Source of the DNA: Bacillota bacterium
Lineage (GTDB): Bacteria; Bacillota; Clostridia; Lachnospirales; Lachnospiraceae
DNA length: 11,350 bases
NCBI GenBank assembly: GCA_023450835.1
Contig: JAEXGM010000133.1
Span: 1-11,350, forward strand
Direction of reading: 5' to 3'
How positions within the stretch are numbered: position 1 is the stretch's first letter; each line of letters begins with the position of its first letter. This document shows positions 7,793 to 11,350 of the stretch, in pieces. Position numbers and translations under genes: made by a program. The notes beneath the pieces are model-generated. The model was not told the DNA's origin, searched no databases, and was given only the letters and a program-made list of their open reading frames with translations.

Positions 7793-7796
7793 CCTG

Positions 7797-7834
7797 TGGG
7801 TTACTGCCCCAGGACTCTCCCCCATGGGTTACTG
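7797..7834. repeat. 10-bp direct repeat, possible regulator sites of the importer promoter
   Basis: TGGGTTACTG occurs at 7797-7806 and again at 7825-7834, 28 bp apart start to start. It stands out as a GC-richer patch in an otherwise AT-rich spacer. It may bind the YesN-like response regulator encoded nearby; if the more distant promoter is used, it would instead sit in the leader. The 28-bp spacing is not a whole number of helical turns. Confidence 0.5.
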
Positions 7835-7841
7835 TATTTTT

Positions 7842-7870
7842 AGTATAAAGATTCTCCTGCTTATTTTACA
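7842..7870 (-). promoter_or_regulatory. Candidate distal promoter of the importer operon
   Basis: On the minus strand TATACT (7842-7847) lies 17 bases after TGTAAA (7865-7870), a weak -35. The start would be near 7835, giving a leader of about 92 bases that carries both TGGGTTACTG repeats. This is an alternative to the proximal candidate, and both may be used. Confidence 0.4.
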
Positions 7871-8002
7871 TAGAAAATATTAATATTTCATTCACAATAC
7901 CTTTCTGTCTTATATTTATTCCGAAAAATCATATACTTTTTTTGATTATCATACATTATTTTTTCAGCTTTGCCGATTGTATCATTTCTTATGCCATTTG
8001 CC

Positions 8003-8031
8003 TTTCAAAGGAGCTTTCCTTGTGCTAAAAT
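8003..8031 (+). promoter_or_regulatory. Promoter of the histidine kinase gene
   Basis: TAAAAT (8026-8031) is preceded by TG one base before it (8023-8024), an extended -10. The -35 position, 17 bases upstream (8003-8008), reads TTTCAA, a weak match, and lies inside CCTTTCAAAGG. Transcription would start near 8038, leaving a leader of about 25 bases with the GGAGG ribosome site at 8054-8058. Confidence 0.55.
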
Positions 8032-8062
8032 ACACTCATAAACACAGCTTTGTGGAGGATTT

Positions 8063-9904
8063 ATGAAAAATACACGACCCAGGCCTTTTCATACGATACG
8101 TGCCCGCATATTATTAAGTACCGTTTCACTGATTGTCATAATAAGCATCATTATAACCTTAATCAGTTATTTTGTGGTATCTTCCAATCTCAGGCAGAAT
8201 CTGATCCAGACCTCTGAAACAAAGCTTTCCTTTTTATGCTCTTCCATTGACTCTAATATAAATGATATTACCGGTTTTATCCGCTCCTGCCAGATGAGCA
8301 GTAAAATTAAAGATTTTGCACTGGAGAAAAAAACAAACGACAATACTATTAAACGGGAAGCCCGTGATTTTGTGGCGGAAACTTATGCATCAAATGCCTC
8401 GATCCATTCCCAGTTAATACGCTTGGTTATAATCGGCAAATCCAGAAGTGATATCGTACAAGTTGTGGAGTCCCCCTATTCCTCCATCACTGTTTCCGCA
8501 GATGCCATACTGTCCCTTCCCTATTTTAAGACCCTTTATTCCAATCAGGGCGACACATCCACGGGGATATTAACGGACCCTTTTTTCACCACGAAGCAAA
8601 TACCAATGATTCCCTTTGTTAATTCTATCAGTCACCCATACAAGGCAGGGGAGATTGGCTATGTATTTACAGAAATATCCACAAGTGTTATTACTGCTCC
8701 CATAAAAAACTATCTTTCTGAAACAGGCAGCCACTTTTTCTTCCGAATAGGCAATCATCAGTATCAATATACGGACAATACCTTAGTTTCTTATGACAAC
8801 CAGTTTGAAATAATAGAGGACCTGTCCGATATCGCCCTGAGCAGTGATACCAGCATACAAAAAGTCCGGGGCCCGGATGGCGGAACTTCTATTCTGATAA
8901 CACGTCCCCTGAACACAAAAGGCTGGTATATAACGGAATGTCTGGATGAAAATATATTATCCAGGACCGTATTCCGGACGTTTTTCTTAATCGTATTGAT
9001 TATACTTGCAGCTTCCAGTTTTATCGGCATACTGCTTTCATTATTCTTGTCCAGAACAGTTAATGTTCCCGTAAAAAAACTGAAAGAACGTATGAAACGA
9101 ATTGAAAATGGAAACTTCGAAAGGGACCCTTCCACCGAATGGGACCATGAACTTGGAGATATCGGGAAAAATATCAACGATTTATCCGAAAATGTACAGT
9201 CCTTAATGAACCAAAGAATTGAAGACGAACGCCAGAAAAAGGATTATGAATATAAAATGCTGCAAAGCCAGATTAACCCCCATTTCCTGTATAATACCCT
9301 GAATTCTATAAAATGGATGGCTACTATTCAAAATGCGCCCGGCATTGCGGAAATGACTACTTCTTTATCACGTTTATTAAAGGATATCTCCAAAGGGACC
9401 ACGAATCTGGTAGATTTAAACCATGAGATTTCTTTATTGAACGACTATTTTACCATACAGCAATACCGGTACGGCGGGGCCATCACACTTCACTACAACA
9501 TAGAAGAGGAAGCTTTAACCCGCTGCAATATCTTGAATTTTACCTTGCAGCCTATTGTAGAAAATGCCATTTTTCATGGTATTGGCCCAAAGGGAAGTGC
9601 CGGAACCATTGAAATCCATATATATCAGGATGAGAATACGGATATTCATATTGATGTCACGGATGACGGTGTGGGCATGGAGCCTGAGGTTGCTGCTCAC
9701 CTGCTTGACAGCGATGTCACAGCAGAATCTTCTTTTTTCAAGGAAATCGGTATCAGCAATGTCCACAAACGCTTGCAATACCAATTCGGGAGCAGCTACG
9801 GCCTGTCCGTAACAAGCCTGCCGGGACAGTTTACAACCATATCCATACTGCTCCCCTTCCAAACAAAATATTCAGAAGCAGGAACATCCAACCAGGAGGT
9901 ATGA
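8063..9904 (+). CDS. Sensor histidine kinase, YesM-like (HAMP, His_kinase, HATPase)
   Basis: This 613-residue membrane kinase phosphorylates the response regulator encoded one base downstream. It has a first membrane segment at about 18-40, then a large extracellular sensor region at about 41-304 of the kind usually folded as dCache in this family. A second membrane segment (about 305-329) is followed by a HAMP linker (about 330-385) containing VPVKKLKERMKRIENGNF. The phosphoacceptor is His407 in SQINPHFLYNTLNSIKWM (402-419), the hallmark of the LytS/YesM class. The ATP-binding domain shows the N box QPIVENAIFHG (496-506), DDGVGM (534-539) and GISNVHKRL (563-571). All expected catalytic motifs are present. 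The ATG follows GGAGG (8054-8058) by four bases. Its divergence from a binding-lipoprotein gene suggests it senses the same sugar, perhaps through the liganded lipoprotein. Family assignment is sure; ligand and contact are inference. Confidence 0.96.
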   Translation: MKNTRPRPFHTIRARILLSTVSLIVIISIIITLISYFVVSSNLRQNLIQTSETKLSFLCSSIDSNINDITGFIRSCQMSSKIKDFALEKKTNDNTIKREARDFVAETYASNASIHSQLIRLVIIGKSRSDIVQVVESPYSSITVSADAILSLPYFKTLYSNQGDTSTGILTDPFFTTKQIPMIPFVNSISHPYKAGEIGYVFTEISTSVITAPIKNYLSETGSHFFFRIGNHQYQYTDNTLVSYDNQFEIIEDLSDIALSSDTSIQKVRGPDGGTSILITRPLNTKGWYITECLDENILSRTVFRTFFLIVLIILAASSFIGILLSLFLSRTVNVPVKKLKERMKRIENGNFERDPSTEWDHELGDIGKNINDLSENVQSLMNQRIEDERQKKDYEYKMLQSQINPHFLYNTLNSIKWMATIQNAPGIAEMTTSLSRLLKDISKGTTNLVDLNHEISLLNDYFTIQQYRYGGAITLHYNIEEEALTRCNILNFTLQPIVENAIFHGIGPKGSAGTIEIHIYQDENTDIHIDVTDDGVGMEPEVAAHLLDSDVTAESSFFKEIGISNVHKRLQYQFGSSYGLSVTSLPGQFTTISILLPFQTKYSEAGTSNQEV

Positions 9905-9905
9905 C

Positions 9906-11350
9906 ATGATTAATTTACTAATAGCCGATGATGAACCTTTAGTTCAGGCAGGTATCAAATCTATGCTAAATTGGGGAAATTACGATATCAATATAGTAGG
10001 CGCCGCCATGAACGGAGCAGTAGCCTATGAAATGATAAATGAATACTCTCCCCAAATTGTAATAACCGATATCAAAATGCCTGTTATGAGCGGGCTGGAG
10101 CTTGCAAAAAAATGTTATGAAGAAGGAAAGCTCCTGCCTGTTTTTATCATCCTTACAAGCTATGAAGAATTCCAGTTCGTAAAGGAAGCCATCACCTACC
10201 AGGTAACCGATTATCTGGTGAAATTAGAGCTTACGCCGGAAGTCCTTAGTGAAGCCGTAAAACGAGCAGTCAATAAGGTATCCACGCTTTTAAACTCTGC
10301 CTCTAATACGGATTCCCCGTTAAACAGCATCTATTTTCTAAAAGAACAGTTTTATACAAGGCTTATTTTCAATCTGTTCGAGTCGGAACATCATTTTAAG
10401 ACCCAGGCGCTTAATCTTAATGTTAAATTTGACTATGAAGCTTTTGCCGCCTGTTATGTTGAAATATTCAGTGAGAAATCAAATGAAATGTCCTCTGAAA
10501 TGACTTTGAACCTGTACACAAGCAGTCTGCAGATTGCCCGCGAACTGGTCCCCAAATATATCCCCTGCCATGTTCTGTCATTGGACACGAAACACTTTGC
10601 CATCATTTTCTTTCTGGATAAAAGTATGTCCCAGGATTATAAAGCCATTATCCGGAATGCGATAGAGCAGGTCTCCGCCATGCTTTATAATTATTACAGT
10701 GTTACTATATTGGCAAGTATCGGCACTGCCGTAAATGTACCCATGCAGATCTCCTCTTCCTTTCAGGATGCGAAACAGGTCTTTCTTCAGGTCAATACAG
10801 AAAAGCCCCTTCTGTTCGCGGAAGATACTTCCTATGACAAGCCGCTGAAAAATGTCTTTAACATGTCCTTATTCAGGGAAAATATACGGAAAGCCTATGC
10901 GGAATTTGATGAAAAGGCTCTTTATGACATTTTTACTTCCATTATGGAATTATTCAAAACCCACTCGGCTCATTATGTGCAGGCCCTAGATGCTGCCGGC
11001 AATGTTCTCTACCTGTCCCTTTCTCTTCTGAATAACGGTGAAAAGATTGTATCTGAGATATTTCAGAACAGAAATAACAGTTACCGCTCTCTTTACGAAT
11101 TGACGAACGTAGACCAGATTTTGGATTGGCTGACCGTATTCCGTGACGGGCTTTGTAAAAGCTTCGCTACATATAACAAAGATTACAAGAACCACATTGT
11201 AATAAATGTAAAAAAATACATCAACGACCATGTAGAAGAAAAGCTTACCCTTAATAAAACAGCGGAATTATTTAATATCAGCCCTAATTATCTCAGCGTT
11301 CTTTTTTCGAAATATAACGATATTGGTTTTACCGATTATATTAACCAAAG
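9906..11350 (+). CDS. Response regulator, YesN-like (receiver plus AraC-type HTH), 3' end outside window
   Basis: The frame runs 481 codons from ATG (9906-9908) to the right edge with no stop. Its AGGAGG (9894-9899) lies inside the end of the kinase gene, and only one base separates the kinase TGA from this ATG, so the two are translationally coupled. Residues 1-120 are a complete receiver domain: acidic pocket D8-D9, phosphoacceptor Asp55 in TDIKMPVMSG, switch Thr84 and Lys106. The residue after that Lys is Leu (KLEL) rather than the common Pro. Residues about 130-425 are a long linker region as in YesN-type regulators. From about 435 an AraC-type DNA-binding domain begins. Its first helix-turn-helix (LTLNKTAELFNISPNYLSVLFSKY) is visible, and the second is cut off, with about 50 residues missing. 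It likely activates the divergent importer operon when phosphorylated. Confidence 0.95.
   Translation, partial: MINLLIADDEPLVQAGIKSMLNWGNYDINIVGAAMNGAVAYEMINEYSPQIVITDIKMPVMSGLELAKKCYEEGKLLPVFIILTSYEEFQFVKEAITYQVTDYLVKLELTPEVLSEAVKRAVNKVSTLLNSASNTDSPLNSIYFLKEQFYTRLIFNLFESEHHFKTQALNLNVKFDYEAFAACYVEIFSEKSNEMSSEMTLNLYTSSLQIARELVPKYIPCHVLSLDTKHFAIIFFLDKSMSQDYKAIIRNAIEQVSAMLYNYYSVTILASIGTAVNVPMQISSSFQDAKQVFLQVNTEKPLLFAEDTSYDKPLKNVFNMSLFRENIRKAYAEFDEKALYDIFTSIMELFKTHSAHYVQALDAAGNVLYLSLSLLNNGEKIVSEIFQNRNNSYRSLYELTNVDQILDWLTVFRDGLCKSFATYNKDYKNHIVINVKKYINDHVEEKLTLNKTAELFNISPNYLSVLFSKYNDIGFTDYINQ

Larger units (their letters stand above)
7744..8062. other. Divergent intergenic control region, 319 bp, no gene
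   Basis: The spacer between the binding-protein gene and the histidine kinase gene is strongly AT-rich with T tracts near 7936-7943 and 7959-7965. It holds two candidate leftward promoters, the TGGGTTACTG direct repeat, a perfect 14-bp AT palindrome (7875-7888), an 11-base near-palindrome CCTTTCAAAGG (8001-8011) and a rightward promoter. I see no open frame with a ribosome site, no riboswitch-like fold and no RNA gene in it. Confidence 0.7.

Noticed and set aside
7744..7840. Riboswitch or other structured leader ahead of the binding-protein gene
   Set aside because: Only short weak pairings are visible (for example around CCCATGGG) and no known riboswitch core could be recognised.
7744..8062. 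Catabolite-response (cre) site near the importer promoter
   Set aside because: No stretch gave an acceptable match to the TGNAARCGNNWNCA-type consensus when read by eye.
8791..9862. Antisense open frames of 115-128 codons inside the histidine kinase gene
   Set aside because: They mirror conserved kinase motifs on the coding strand and have no ribosome site or recognisable domain.
1..11350. CRISPR arrays, insertion sequences, tRNA or rRNA genes, phage or defence modules
   Set aside because: No regular spaced repeats, transposase motifs, terminal inverted repeats or RNA-gene signatures were seen; the genes have ordinary metabolic and regulatory identities.

Overview
The window looks like a carbohydrate-uptake and sensing locus from a low-to-mid GC Gram-positive anaerobe, most likely a Clostridia member of the Lachnospiraceae type. 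This rests on strong AGGAGG ribosome sites, a TTG start, a lipoprotein solute-binding protein, CUT1 permeases without their own ATPase, a YesM/YesN-type two-component pair and a DUF5107-TPR protein. The taxonomic call is inference from gene content. I see no mobile elements, RNA genes or CRISPR arrays.

Layout: (1) 1-3201, minus strand: a very large DUF5107/tetratricopeptide protein whose 3' end lies beyond the left edge. (2) 3202-3394: a compact divergent control region with two good promoters and repeated AATTGCT half-sites, two of them exactly 21 bp apart. (3) 3395-4261, plus strand: an AraC-family regulator ending at a hairpin (4269-4290) shared with the converging operon. (4) 4309-7743, minus strand: an ABC sugar importer in the order binding lipoprotein, MalF-like permease, MalG-like permease, with a strong stem-loop between the first two genes. 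(5) 7744-8062: a second divergent control region with a 10-bp direct repeat. (6) 8063-11350, plus strand: a YesM-like histidine kinase followed after one base by a YesN-like response regulator with an AraC output domain, cut by the right edge.

Proposed working model: the membrane kinase senses a sugar or a liganded binding protein and phosphorylates the response regulator, which controls the divergently transcribed importer. The separate AraC protein, with an N-terminal cupin-like sensor domain, probably acts on the 21-bp-spaced half-sites to activate the DUF5107 gene and to control itself. No glycosidase and no ABC ATPase are encoded here. The importer probably borrows a shared MsmX/UgpC-type ATPase, and the sugar cannot be named from this sequence. 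The least understood part is the DUF5107-TPR protein and its apparently dedicated regulator.
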